This document shows positions 11,053 through 22,535 of a DNA stretch of 64,000 bases, piece after piece. The stretch comes from Hanleya hanleyi (taxonomy: Eukaryota > Mollusca > Polyplacophora > Lepidopleurida > Hanleyidae): NCBI GenBank assembly GCA_036873755.1, contig JAVTVY010020426.1, positions 19,209 through 83,208 on the forward strand, in the 5' to 3' direction. The notes beneath the pieces are model-generated. The model was given only the letters and a program-made list of their open reading frames with translations. It was not told where the DNA came from and did no database searches. The first letter of the stretch is position 1, and each line of letters starts with the position of its first letter. The position numbers and the translations under genes were made by a program.

Positions 11053-12440
11053 AAAAGCATAGACCCAATATGCTGTTTACAGAATGGCGAGCACCAGACT
11101 GAGCGATCCCAATACACTGAGGATTTCTATTGTAAGTAATTTATAACAATAAATAAAGTGAAATGCGGTAAGGAATTCGGCATTATCATGATTATGAGAA
11201 AGTACATAAATTAAAAACTCACGGACCAATACGGGAGGCTTGAGAGCACGAGTAAATCCACTGAATGTATATGAATCTCCTTAGTTTGAGGAGCACTAAG
11301 TCTTCAATTCACGTGTGGGTTTGATCGTGCTAGAAATCAAACTGAGGAATTGAGTTTTTGGCGGGAACTTAAGCGGTCAAGGTCGCCGGAGTTGATGGAG
11401 GCCCTGGAGCGGGGGTGTCCGTTTTTTTCTGGCAATTTAGAATTACCTTAACAGTATTGCATAATATTAATTATTATGCACAAGGTGTCTTGATATAAAA
11501 TGTATGTTTGTTTGCAAATGAAATACGGCAAAATAAGATGTTGAACGAGAAAAATCGGAGCGAAAAATGCAGTTTTTCCCACAATCCTGTGTGACTGGCG
11601 TGTCGGCAGCAAGCCGCAGAAATGAAAAATTTCATCGAAAATCTCATCCTACCTCCTGTATATTTGAAGTTACATAACTGATAAAGCATGGTGAATATTC
11701 CCCAGACGATTAAAATTGCCAACGACGATCGTCACAGTTTATTTTCATATTTTTACAAGCCTTGATCCACAAAATTTGTCAAACAATTTTCCATTCTCAT
11801 CCAAGATGGTTTTCCCTGCCATGCCTGCGTGCCAACGAGTCAATCGGTATGTGTAATGTTGCTCACGTGATCTCTATCGGCCAACGGCTAGGAGACATGC
11901 ATAGACAGTGGCTGAAAGAATGGAATTACGTCATTTTAATCCAATCGTATCCGCCGTTTTATTTTTGCCATCCATCCGAGGTCATGTCATACATAGAAAG
12001 GGAAAAGGTCACTCTTTCCAACGAGAGGTCAAACATTGAAAATGGCAGAGCAAAACCAGAGATAAACACAGACAAATGCGGTCGAAAAATGACGATTTCT
12101 ACATTGAATTATGAGGTTTTCAAGCCAAGGAAGCAGCGGACATCACATTCTCTTGCAATAAAACCTAAGTTTTTATGCTATTTTATTGATTTTGCTATAA
12201 AACTGGAACAAATAATGCTGAAGTATGCATTGTAGAGATGGGGTTCTTATGTTTTTCTACAAATCTCGTATGCAAACACAATTTCTAGCATCCCAAAGAC
12301 AACATGTACAAATTTTAACAGTTCGCAGGGAATTGATCGTCATCAGACCTTTTGCCAGATGGAATAATCGGTGAAGGGTTAAGCCAGGTAAGTTTTAATT
12401 AAATTTCCTGAACATGCTGAAAGAACATTATACAGGCCCT
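11053..12440. other. Spacer, no supported gene
   Basis: The longest frame (11762-12235, +, 157 codons) starts with a Met but shows no domain, no similarity I recognise and mixed composition. I do not call it a gene. The rest is AT-rich without clear repeats. Confidence 0.35.
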
Positions 12441-12454
12441 TGCCCTAAAATATA

Positions 12455-12835
12455 AACTTTCTCAAACTAACCGTGCATAAAATAACCATCGAGCATGCCT
12501 ACATGTAGGAAAACATTCTTTCTAAATTACATACTGTTTTCAACAGTTTCATTAAATTCCATTCTGTCTGCCATACATTGCATAAACATATAGCAAAACT
12601 TACCCTTTATCCACAACAGGACCTCTAGCCATGCTTCGCCCTTGCTGTAAAACAAACTTTCCCAAACTAATCGTGCATAAAATAACCATTGAGCATGCCT
12701 ACATGTAGGAAAACATTCTTTCTAAATTACATACTGTTTTCAACAGTTTCATTAAATTCCATTCTGTCTGCCATACATTGCATAAACATATAGCAAAACT
12801 TACCCTTTATCCACAACAGGACCTCTAGCCCTGCC
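12455..12835 (+). repeat. Tandem duplication (~187 bp) containing a foldback half
   Basis: The block AAACTTTCTCAAACTAACCG to CAACAGGACCTCTAGCC (about 12459-12632) is repeated almost unchanged at about 12646-12830. The first ~60 bases match the right arm of the foldback element at 31467-31631 (CTAATCGTGCATAAAATAA). The pair is very similar, so the duplication is probably young. Confidence 0.75.
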
Positions 12836-13202
12836 AGGAGCTGTCAAAATATTAACACAGTATATATTAACATGATTAATGACAAAGTCATACAGATTTA
12901 ACTAAGATAATGATTGAGAGATTAATAAGGCTGCTCAATCCTACCAAAAGAGAGCAATTTGCACGGGTTGAGGAACATGCTCAACAATATCACCTCACAT
13001 CACTACAGACTACATGATGTCATACTTTCATGTGATATCATCATGAAGTCATACACCTCATATGACGTCACTTTAGTTCTTCTGTATTCAGGAAGCTATT
13101 ACTGGCTTCTGGCATGTCAACCATTTCAACACGAACTGCAAAATACACTAAATATGCTCAACAGCTCAATTTTAACGAAAAGAGTAATCTGACAGTATTT
13201 CC

Positions 13203-13251
13203 GTTATTTTGGGATAACACTATCTTAGAATAGCACAAATTCTAGTGCTGA
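13203..13251 (+). repeat. 50-bp dispersed word, also at 21258-21307
   Basis: GTTATTTTGGGATAACACTA and the following bases to CAAATTCTAGTGCTGA occur here and again at 21258-21307 between the two SINE copies, with no visible mismatch. It contains the inverted pair TTATTTTGGGATAA. Nature unknown. Confidence 0.6.
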
Positions 13252-13654
13252 ACAAGAGTTCAATTGAACCCAAAATCCGCTCGTAAAAAAAATACAGTCG
13301 ATAAACAACATTTTTATCTCCTGAATGTTGTTATAGACAAAGGTTAACAATACAAATGAACCTACCTGAACTTTATGTTGTGTGTATTGTTGCAATAGTC
13401 CTAATACTGTACATGTATAAGCCATCATTGTTGTATGAAGTGGTGTAGGCAGGTTTGAAAATCAGGTGGGGGGTACATAAGGGCCTGGAGTGGTATTTGT
13501 AGGAGCAGGTAGAACTCCAGTTACTCTTACTCTGCGGGAGTGCATATTCCCCCACCCCCGGTTATTCGCTTATGTATGTATCAGTTACTTTAAGACAAAA
13601 TTTGGGTTAATATAAGCTGCAAAAGTAAGCTCATCGGCCTGATGTCAATGAGGT

Positions 13655-14258
13655 CGAAATAACAGTAGGTGCCAAATACAAGGATTTCCGACTAAAATCA
13701 AGGGGAGTAACTGAAGAAAACATCGAATCAGCTCAAAAACAGTTTGTGGACATCTACACATGGTACCGATCATATGTACCAAATTTAAAAAGAATCCATC
13801 GAAGAGTTGCGTTCACGAGGACAGTAGGTGGCAAATAAAAGATTTCAGACCAAAATCAAGGGGAGTAACTCAAGAAACTGTCGAATCAACTCGAAAAAAC
13901 TTTGTGCACATGAGCACTTGGCACCAATCATGTGCACCTAATTTCAAAAGAATGCAATGAAACCCCTAGGACATGTAGGACGAGTTTCGTTCACGAGGAC
14001 TGTAGGTGCCAAAGAAAAGGATTCCAGACTAAAATCAAGGGGGAATAACTCAAGAAAACATCAAATTGGTTCAAAAAAGTTCATGCGCATCTACACGATA
14101 CTGATCATGTGTACCAAATTCCAGAAGAATCCACTGAAAACTCTGGGACGAGTTGCATTGACGAAGACAGTAGATGCCAAATACAAGGATTTCAGACCAA
14201 TTTTAAGAGGAGTAACTCAAGAAACTGCCGAATCAACTCGAAAAAAGTTTGTGCACTT
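13655..14258 (+). repeat. ~175-bp tandem array, left part
   Basis: About four diverged units with GACAGTAGGTGCCAAATACA, GATTTCAGACCAAAATCAAG, GGGAGTAACTCAAGAAA, TTTGTGCACATCTACAC and a GAAGAATCCA phrase recur here and again at 20336-20955. The DIRS-like element at 14.26-20.34 kb separates the two parts. The whole looks like the tandem core of a pearl/HINE-type repeat whose tail is at 20971-21026. Confidence 0.75.
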
Positions 14259-14732
14259 GGCAATTCCTCCTTCTTGTTTCCTCTGCGATACATGGTTAGG
14301 ATGTATCACAGAGGGGAGGTGGGTGGGCATCACTGGAAGTGAGGTAAGTTTTAGCTTAATAACAGAAAATTTACCTGTGAATTTTTTTTGTTATTTGCGC
14401 TGAAAACTTACCTCACTTCCACTCTTTGCATAGAATGCCACAGAAAGGATGGCGGGCAAACTGATACAATCCGTGGTAAGTGATAAATGCTGTGAACAAG
14501 ATGACTAGTACAGAGTAGAAATCATCGATCTTCTACCTCAAAGAGGATCCATGAGATCATACAACAGCAGTAACCTATATGCCTATGGTACACAGGGAAC
14601 CTCTGTCGCTACTCTGACTTCAAGGTCGAGTCGCATGTACGCCCCCCCCCCCACCTTTTTCTGAAAGGGAATGAGAGGAAAATGCACTCACCAGCAAGCA
14701 AGGTAAAAACTGTACGCCCGGTCTTTATCTTG

Positions 14733-15852
14733 TTATCTTGCTGGCCTCGGTCCCACAGACACCCGCTGTGCAGTCACAAGTGGGCCGATGGAATAGAGGT
14801 CGTCACATGCTAACGTCATGTCCCGGAGGTAAAAGGAGGCAAATGTCGTGTTTGACCTCCAGTAGCACGCCCTCATAATGTCAGTCACTGATCTATTAGT
14901 CCATAGAGGCCATGATGCCGCTAGTGCCCTAATCTCGCGACCCGAAACGTTTACAAGTGCGGCTTGTCTATCCGTAGCCGTGGAGTACGCTAGCCGAATC
15001 GTATTTTTGAGCCAACTTGAGATAGTATTTTTGCTTATTTCTTGTTTGGCTTTGGGATCAAAAGGGATAAACAAACGCCTCCTATACCCGCTCTGATCTC
15101 CTCAGTACGATTCAGGTAACACACAAGTGCACGAACCGGACACATCAACATGTCTGATTCAAGACCGGACGAAAGGAAATCAGATAAGGCTGGAATTGTG
15201 AACTCTCAAGATATAGTATCATAGACAGCTTGATTCTTAACCACAAACTCAGGAACTGTTGTGAGAACTACATTACTCCAGTCCCTAGAGTGTCTGACGT
15301 TCCTTCTATCAAGTCCCACTTTGGCAATTTCGGAACAACCGACTGACCAGTTATCTTGTATGACTTGATTAGTGCAGATAAATTTGGATCAGTCGAGGGA
15401 TTAATCCCAGTACCCAGAAGAATAGGCTGAGCAATGGCTGCCCTATACCCTTCGACTGTAGCGGGTACCAGGCCCTTATCCCGGAACAGGTGCAATAAGA
15501 ACTCTGCTACTTCAGTGATAGTGGCTCTGGATGGATTGATATCCCTCTCTCCACACCAAAGATCGAAGACTGCCCACTTTGATTGGTATACAGCGGAAGA
15601 GGACAGTCGAATTGATTGTGCCATTCGGCGCCCAACTTCCGTTGAAAATCCCGCCTGAGCGAAGTGTCTCTTGAGCACTTGCACACGTGGTAGTGAAACA
15701 GTCCTGGCTGGCTGTGGAATATCGACGTTCCGGGCTGGCGCAGTAGATTGAGCCACACCGGAAGTTGTCTTGGTACATCTACCAGAAGATCCAGTAAGTC
15801 CGGGAACCACGGCCTTGCTGGCCACCACGGAACAATCAGATAAACGACACAA
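14733..15852 (-). pseudogene. DIRS tyrosine recombinase, internally deleted
   Basis: The N-terminal core-binding part is open at 15852-15268 (SSAVYQSKWAVFDLWC, PATVEGYRAAIA). The catalytic part resumes in another frame: VVLTTVPEFVVKNQ, CPVRALVCYLNRTEEI, then after a frameshift ISKNTISSWLKNTIRLAY, the REIRALAAS box and FASFYLRDMT, whose Tyr would be the nucleophile. The segment between PKWDLIEGTSD and VVLTTVPEF, which in this family holds the first catalytic Arg (about 60-80 residues), is missing, and a stop lies in VYDTIS*. The protein cannot recombine DNA. Family assignment rests on motif order. Confidence 0.8.
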
Positions 15853-17674
15853 GTGTGTTCATGGATCTTCCGGAGTACCTTCGCTAGGATAGCTGAAGGA
15901 GGGAACGCATATGCTACCATCCTTGACCAGTCCTGCGATAGGGCATCCAGTCTGCATATGCCGACGGATCCGGAACCGGTGACATGAACAGGGGCAATAG
16001 ATTGTTGTGCCGAGTGGCGAACAGATCTATGTGTGGCATCTCCCAGACATGAGCTATTTGTTTTAGTATGGCTGGGTGAAGTTGCCACTCTGTGGGAATT
16101 ATCTGATTCCGTCGTGAAAGCGAATCCGCTAAGAGATTCAGAATTCCCGGGATGTGCCTGGCCAACACTGATATGTTGTTGTCCCAACACAGACTGAAAA
16201 AGATTTCCGCTTGGCTTTGTAATTGCGGAGATCTCGTCCCCCCCTACTTGTTGATGTAGGACACGACTGATGTGTCGCAACTAGCAGGTTCTTGTCGGTC
16301 AATACGCTCACCCACGTGCGGATGGCATGTGCCACTGCCATAAACTCCAACACGTTGATATGGTACGAGCGTTCCTCGATTGTCCATAACCCGGATATCG
16401 ACCTGGACTCGAGGTGGGCTCCCCAACCTTCCATAGATGCGTCCGTGAACAGGTGATGAGACGGACGAAACGGAAGTAGGGACACACCCCGCATAACGTT
16501 GAGTGGATCCAGCCACGTTTGGAGGCATTGTTTGACAAGAGGCGTGACAGGTATCCACGGGTTCAACTGCCTTTCGACCCATTGATGATTGAAGTAAATC
16601 ATTAAGGGACGAAGCTGCAACCGCCCTCTTGGTGTTACGTCCTGTGTTGACATCAAGAGGCCGATTATCGCAGCAAAGTGTAGAGCCCTGGCTTGAGATA
16701 ACTTGAGGATTTGAGATATCTTCGTTGTTATCTTTTGCCAACGATCTTCTGGGGGTTTGGCGAGAGCTAAAAGCGTATCGTAATCCACCCCCAGAAATTT
16801 GCGCCTTTGCGACGGAGTCAGTTCTGACTTCTCTTCGTTTGGGATGTATCCCAGAGAAGTCAATATCCTTAAGATAAACTGCTTGTCCAGGATTAACTGC
16901 TCTTTGCAGGCATTCCTTAGCAGGGAGTCGTCGATATAAAAGTGGTACTTTATACCTAGACTGTGCAGGAATTGTGCCACTGGTGTAAACACTCGTGTGA
17001 ACACCCAAGGGGAAGTTGATAGGCCAAACGGAGGCACTTGAATTTGGAAGCATCGTTTGCCGACCATGAATCTTAAGTACTTCCTGTCCTCTGGATGTAT
17101 CGGGATATGAAGATATGCATCCTTTAATTCCAGAAAAGTCAGCCATTCCCCTTGCTTGAGTACCGACCAGATGCGGAAGTGTCGCGGTGGAGTGAGGTAG
17201 TCCTTGTTGAGGAGCTCGAGGTTAATAACCATGCACATCTCGGACGTGTCTTTCTTGGGGACCAGAAAGACCGGCGAATAGAACTCGGGTGTTGTATCCC
17301 AAACCGGAAGCTCTATTACTGAAGCCTTCTCTATCAGCTTGTCCACAGAGGACTGTATCGCTGATAGATGACCAGTTCGTAATGGAATACGAGATGGAAG
17401 GGGAGATGCAGTCAAGGGGGGAAGCGTGTCGAACAATAGGCGATAGCCGTATCTGATAGTTCGAATGACCCACGCTTAATTCCGCCCCGATCCTTATCCA
17501 GTTCCGCCAAAACAACTGAAGCTTTCCCCCTACCGGAAGGTCTAGTTGTGCCGGGACCGGAAGCATTATGTCTCGGTGTTCCCGCCATACCGGAAGCCAC
17601 CCGGTATGGCCCGAGACATCAGGTATTCTTCTTTGACTGCTTGCTTTTCCCCTTACCTTGCTTCTTATGGCCAA
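15507..17674 (-). pseudogene. DIRS reverse transcriptase-RNase H
   Basis: The main frame 17436-16138 begins within the finger region and contains VFLVPKKDTSEMCMVINLE, FLELKDAYLHIPIHPEDRKY (palm A), QVPPFGLSTSPWVFTRVF (B), FYIDDSLL (catalytic YxDD box), KFLGVDYDTL, and then the RNase H start HHLFTDASMEGWGAHLE and SYHINVLEFMAVAHAI. A frameshift near 16200 moves the rest of RNase H (ARHIPGILNLLADSLSR, HIDLFATRHNNLLP) to 16168-15914. Another moves the typical tail AYAFPPSAILAKVLRKI to the 16280-15507 frame. Reads as an originally single ~700-residue protein now in three pieces. Confidence 0.85.
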
Positions 17675-17692
17675 AGCTCGATAATCTTGGCT

Positions 17693-20104
17693 CTAAAGAA
17701 GCAGGCGCTTGGTATTTTGCTGTTGACTGGAAGCACCCTTAGCAGCCTTGGAACTAGGCGGGTTCTTCTTAGTCTTCTTCGCCTTGGGACCTGACCCGGA
17801 AGCCATAGGTCTCTTGGTCGAAGCACCGGAAGCCACTGACCTGTCATGCTCAATACGATCCATTTCAGGTCGGACCTCGGCAACAGCATCACCAAACAGT
17901 AAAGAGGGAGCCGTAGAAGTTTCTAGTAGGCTTCTCTTTACTGCTTCCGGTGTGTAATCGTGCATAAAAGGAATGAAGGCCCTTCTCCGTAAAAAAAAAC
18001 CAGCATAGAAGATAGATAGGCGTTATGAACCAGCAAATCTTCTACTGCACCGGAAGCAATCTTCTGGTAGTCAAGAACGAGGTTAATTCCCTCCTGTAAC
18101 TGTTCTTGACTCTCCGCGCCCGACAGCGAAAACAAACCATCCTTAATGGCTTTGAGAAACCAGTCCAGGTGATTCGTGATTGCCACTCCTTGTCGGGCAG
18201 TTTCCTCTAGTACGGAGGCCTGTTTGTTCGTAAACGGAACATCTGGATTACTAGGCAATTTGGTATTTGAAGGACTGAAAATCGCTGTTCACCTCTGCAG
18301 ACCGAAAGCTAAACGGTGAATCATGTACGCCATATGATCGTATGTTTGGCTTCTGTACTGGGAACGGACCAGAAGATCCTGCAGGGCGGAAGCGAGCTCT
18401 AGGTCTCAGTCTGACTGCATGTTCCTCCTGCGTAGCGGGTTCTGCTAATGTTCTATGGAACAAGTGGCAAATAGAATGTATAGCAGTTGAGGCCGGAAGC
18501 GTGGAAACCGACCTCGTAACCCGATTCGACTCTCCCGACTCAGTTTCGATATCCCCCGCATGTGGGACCGGAAGCTGCACGTCAGGAATCAAGTCATAGA
18601 TACCGGAAATTAAATCGTAATATTTCCTAGTATCTGGATCAGTATTGGTAGGTTCATTAAATTCCGAGCTACCGTACTGGTCCCTATCCACTTCCATAGC
18701 TTCCGGGGCTTCCTGCCAACGAGGAGTAATGGAAGGGATAGTCCCCGTCAATCTTGCTTCCGGTTGCGCAGACTGTTCAGTCAAAACCGGATGCGGCGGC
18801 ATACCGCTCCTTATTTGATTGGTCATAATCTCTCTCAGTTCCTTCATCTCCTGACGTTGCTGTTCCATTCTGCGCAGAATAGCAGCCAACGTAGGATCCG
18901 TCACTTGAGAGTGCACCGGAAGCTGGGCCTGACGGGGTGTGTTCACACTCTGGGACCTTACAAATGACCGTGAGCACGGCCACTGTAATGGTCGGTGAAC
19001 TGGCATACGAGGTCGTAACCGGAAGCACGTATAGGAGGACGCATCATACGTAATTAACATAGCCGGTCCCGTACCTCGAATACCACCGGAAGCAGAAATT
19101 TGAGCTAAGCCACGCAAGGGCGAAGTCAAACCAGCAACCGGATGCCGCATAATTTGACCTACTTGAGAGGGGTCACTATACCGCGTCTCAGAGGCAGGTA
19201 AAAAATTTGGCATATCATAGGTACCTGCATACATACCACACTGCCGTTATTGTGGGAACCTCAATCTCTGGTGGCCCAGAAGGCTTGTAGTGACAAACGT
19301 CTCGGCAGGGGGACGAGGAAGGCCACCAGAGAAACCGGAAGCAGATTGGGAGAAGTTAGACAAACCAGTCGTTCCAGTGTTAGACGATGTTATAGAACGA
19401 CCGGAAAGTCCAGGCCTCAACGGGGTTGAGGAAGGCAATCTCCCAATCCCGGAACCAAATGAAAATTTAACGTTAGCCGCCTCACTAGTATTGCCCAATT
19501 TTTCATAGTCATAAGTCGCATCCGATCGAGAGATCGGAATTGACTGGCTTTCCCACGCTAAGCCTGGCTCAGTTACCGATTTCCCTTCTTCGTCGTATCC
19601 AGGTGTCCGCTCGATCGGAAGCTCGACCTCCACAGTCGTAGTAGTGCCGGATTCCACATCTTCGATTGTCCCTTCCACTTGTACAACCCGGGTCGGTTTC
19701 TTACCTGATTGACCCTTCGCCTGGTCTGAAATGGAAGAATCGTGAGCGGGAGGGGGCGTTTGTTTATCTTGAGTAGACCGAGCTGGTGAATCAACAAACC
19801 CCCTAGTCTCCTCGACCACGCTAGATCGGGGAGAGATAGCTACATATGTCTCATTGGTAGACACAACGGCTTTATTTTCCTCAATAGCTGCCAGTGATCC
19901 GGCCAGATATACTTGAAATATGCCGGGCGCCCACACAATACATTCCTCACAGGCCGTATCCCAGGTACATACTCTTCCCTGGCGACATTGGGGACACGTG
20001 GAATGGAGGTCATATACAGGCTTGTCACCACCACAAGACATACATGACATTTGAGACATATTTTGAGCCATAATTTCGCTGATAACGTAAAGAATACTTC
20101 CCAA
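17693..20104 (-). pseudogene. DIRS gag with N-terminal zinc ribbon
   Basis: The first frame, 20104-19247, starts at a Met and has a Cys-rich ribbon near residues 20-60 (CMSCGG, CPQCRQGRVC, CEECIVW), typical of DIRS gag proteins. A Ser/Thr/Pro-rich linker follows. The next frame, 19234-18251, carries a coiled-coil-like stretch (LAAILRRMEQQRQEMKELRE). Then come 18258-17938 (NHLDWFLKAIKDGLFSLSG) and a Lys-rich end at 17965-17693 (KAKKTKKNPPSSKAAK). At least three frameshifts are needed to join them. The DNA is peppered with CCGGAAGC/GCTTCCGG words (see findings). Gag would package the element RNA. Confidence 0.75.
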
Positions 20105-20335
20105 AGAACTTCTTGAAGAATATCAGACGTCTGAGGTAATCCAACTGCTAGTGATTTCGCTAGAAATAGGCAATTTTCACGGAGCTGAACAAAATGACTT
20201 CTTGACCCACAGCAGTAGGAAACAAGGAGGAATTATGGGTAAGTGAGCAGTCAGGTGACTAGCAGGGGAGAGAACTGTGTTATTCAAAATTCTTACTAGA
20301 TGATTTCATGTGAAACAAGAAATGCAAAGAGTGGA

Positions 20336-20955
20336 AGGATTTCAGACCAAAATCAAGGGGAGTAACTCAAGAAAACTTTGAATAGGACCAAAAACGGTTC
20401 GTGCACAGAAGAATCCATTGGAAACTCTGAGACGAGTTGCATTGATGAAGACAGTAGGTGCCAAATACAAGGATTTCAGACCAAAATCAAGGGGAGTAAC
20501 TCAAGAAAACGTCGAATCGGGCAGAAAAAAGTTTGTGCACATCTACACATGGTACCGATCATGTGTATCAGAATGCAGAAGAATCCATTGAAAACTCTGG
20601 GACGAGTTGTGTTGGCGAAGACAGTAGGTGCCAAATACAAGGATTTCAGACCAAAATCAAGGGGAGTAACTCAAGAAAGCGTTGAATCGGGCCGAAAAAA
20701 ATTTGTGCACATCTACATATGGTACCGATCATGTGTACCAAATTTCAGAAGAATCCATTGAAAACTCTGGGACGAATTGCATTGACGAAGACAGTAGGTG
20801 CCAAACACAAGGGTTTCAGACCAAAATCAAGGGGAGTAACTCAAGAAAACGTCGAATCGGGCTGAAGAAAAGTTTGTGCACATCTGCACATGGTACCACT
20901 CATGTGCACCAAATATCAAAGGAATCCATTGAAAACTCTAGGACAAGTTGCGTTG
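20336..20955 (+). repeat. ~175-bp tandem array, right part
   Basis: Four units continue the 13655-14258 array with the same phrases and better mutual identity than the left part. The last unit runs into the GACAGAC tail at 20971. Array units next to a tail suggest a pearl/HINE-type non-autonomous element. Confidence 0.8.
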
Positions 20956-20964
20956 ACGAGAAAA

Positions 20965-21026
20965 AGTTCACAGACAGACGACACCATACCATAATACGTC
21001 CCGTCAAAATTGACGGGCGTATAAAA
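20965..21026 (+). repeat. Repeat tail: ACAGACAGACGAC plus hairpin
   Basis: TTCACAGACAGACGAC is followed by the near-perfect hairpin ACGTCCCGTCAA-AA-TTGACGGGCGT (20996-21020) and ATAAAAA. It closes the ~175-bp array. Confidence 0.7.
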
Positions 21027-21257
21027 ATTGGTCGAGTCCCGTGCAGGATTCGAACCAGCGACCCCAGAGTCAGGCACCTAATCGCCAGCACTGGTATGTC
21101 GGCCAACGGGCCTCCCACAAAAATAGGAGATAGCAGACCGGTAGTCTCGAAAGCGAACATACATGTACAATACCCTTCTGATGATCGTAATGACACAGCT
21201 CCCACAGCTGAATAGATATATTTTTATCATTAAGAAAGTGATCGTATAACAATATTT
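21027..21257 (-). repeat. tRNA-like SINE, copy 1
   Basis: On the minus strand the B-box-like GGTTCGAATCC lies near 21046-21056 and the flanks match copy 2 at 21312-21548. The A-box region is shortened in this copy. It also shares CTCCTATTTTTGTGGGAGGC and a TATAACGATCACTTTCT-like end. tRNA-derived promoters drive SINE transcription by RNA polymerase III. Confidence 0.55.
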
Positions 21258-21307
21258 TCGTTATTTTGGGATAACACTATCTTAGAATAGCACAAATTCT
21301 AGTGCTG
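21258..21307 (+). repeat. 50-bp dispersed word, second copy
   Basis: Same sequence as 13203-13251. Here it sits exactly between two SINE copies, which suggests that it is either a common target or an unnoticed part of a larger repeat. Confidence 0.6.
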
Positions 21308-21311
21308 AAAA

Positions 21312-21548
21312 ATTGGTCGAGTCCCGTGCGGGATTCGAACCAGCGACCCCAGAGTCAGGCACCTAATCACCTGCACTGTATGTCTGCGATCTAAACCATT
21401 CGGCCAATGGGCCTCCCACAAAAATAGGAGGTAGCAGACCGGTAGTCTTGAAAGCGAACATACAATACCCTCTGATGATCGTAATGACACTGCTCCCACA
21501 GCTGAATAGATATATTTTTATCATTTAGAAAGTGATCGTATAACAGTA
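21312..21548 (-). repeat. tRNA-like SINE, copy 2
   Basis: Minus-strand A box TGGCCGAATGG (21398-21408) and B box GGTTCGAATCC (21331-21341) are both good matches to polymerase III internal promoters, about 60 bp apart. The tRNA-like part is at the 3' side of the shared block and its stems are imperfect, with extra bases in the D-arm region, so I call a tRNA-derived repeat rather than a functional tRNA gene. Confidence 0.6.
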
Positions 21549-22535
21549 TTTTCATTATTTTTTATCTTAGAAAAGAGTAATCTGGTTTTCAAGAAAATTA
21601 CCAAAAAAATAAGCCAACATTTCTTGCTGTCGAAAATGCACAAATAATATATGGACACTATTCTTTTGAAATGTTTGAGGTGTCACAGTGTTCCTCAGAA
21701 TACATGTTTTAATTCCAAAGGCTATAAGTACATGTACATGTAGTTGGTTGGTATTCGCGGTATTGTTATGGGTTGTCATATTGCAGTTCAATGTTGGTGT
21801 GATCAGTGTCCAGGATAATAGGAACTGTGGACACTCGTGTTCTGGCACATGTAGGCACCGTCGTGATATATGAATGAAAAAAGGTTGAAAATGACATTAA
21901 ATCCTACTCACTCTCTCGCTCAATGTTGGTAGTGTTTCATGAACAAATTGTAAGCCGAGTAAAGCTGTCTCTTATCTCTTTGTTGTCATCCTAACTGCAC
22001 TCTGAGATACCTACATTGTACCTTGTTAAACCATGGAGCTGAGTCCTAATAGCCTCCATGAATACACCGACATGACCATGTATAATATATTAGCTCCAAT
22101 ACAAAAGTTGAAGTTGAGTACGAATTAACTTGTTGAGTATAATCAAGTAAATACACTCTTGGTGTCCTGTAAGTATAAATAAACCCATGTCATGTAATCA
22201 CCTGCTTGTGTTGTTGGATAAGATAGACCTTCAAATTTATGTTCAGATGATGGAATATTAAAATGAATTACTATAAATCTCGCGCATAATGAATTTCCAG
22301 CAAGTGCTCTGAATATAATCTGAGTCAGCAGAATTACTTGAGCATGTTGAATGACTTCATAAATGTCAAGGTTTGGTGACAAACCTCATTTACTTGACAA
22401 GTGGTCGAATGTAGTATTTTGAAAAAAAATTCTGTCTCTTACAATGCTTATGCACATTAATTGTGGCACAAGATGCTACAACAATAAAATATTTTAAATA
22501 CTTGAATCTTATATTGTGAGAGGCAACCTACTTAC
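21549..22535. other. Presumed intron 3 of the SPEF1-like gene, no other gene seen
   Basis: AT-rich sequence downstream of exon 3 on the minus strand. I searched by eye for the expected C-terminal coiled-coil coding of SPEF1 here and further left and did not find it. Confidence 0.4.

Larger units (their letters stand above)
14262..20337 (-). mobile_element. DIRS-like tyrosine-recombinase retrotransposon, broken
   Basis: The minus strand carries, in order, gag (20104-17693), reverse transcriptase with RNase H (17674-15507) and a tyrosine recombinase (15852-14733). This is the layout of DIRS retroelements. No LTRs are seen. Instead there are inverted repeats: CTTCCACTCTTTGCAT (14416-14431) against 20322-20337, and AATTCCTCCTTCTTGTTTCC (14263-14282) against 20215-20234 with a 2-base gap. 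An extra 18-bp perfect pair GGAAGTGAGGTAAGTTTT lies at 14335-14352/14403-14420. This recalls the inverted termini and internal complementary region of DIRS. All genes carry frameshifts or deletions, so the copy is not autonomous. It lies within a tandem array that resumes on the far side. Confidence 0.85.

Noticed and set aside
11762..12235. 157-codon plus-strand frame
   Set aside because: No domain, biased composition, no splice or promoter support; length is compatible with chance in a 64-kb window.
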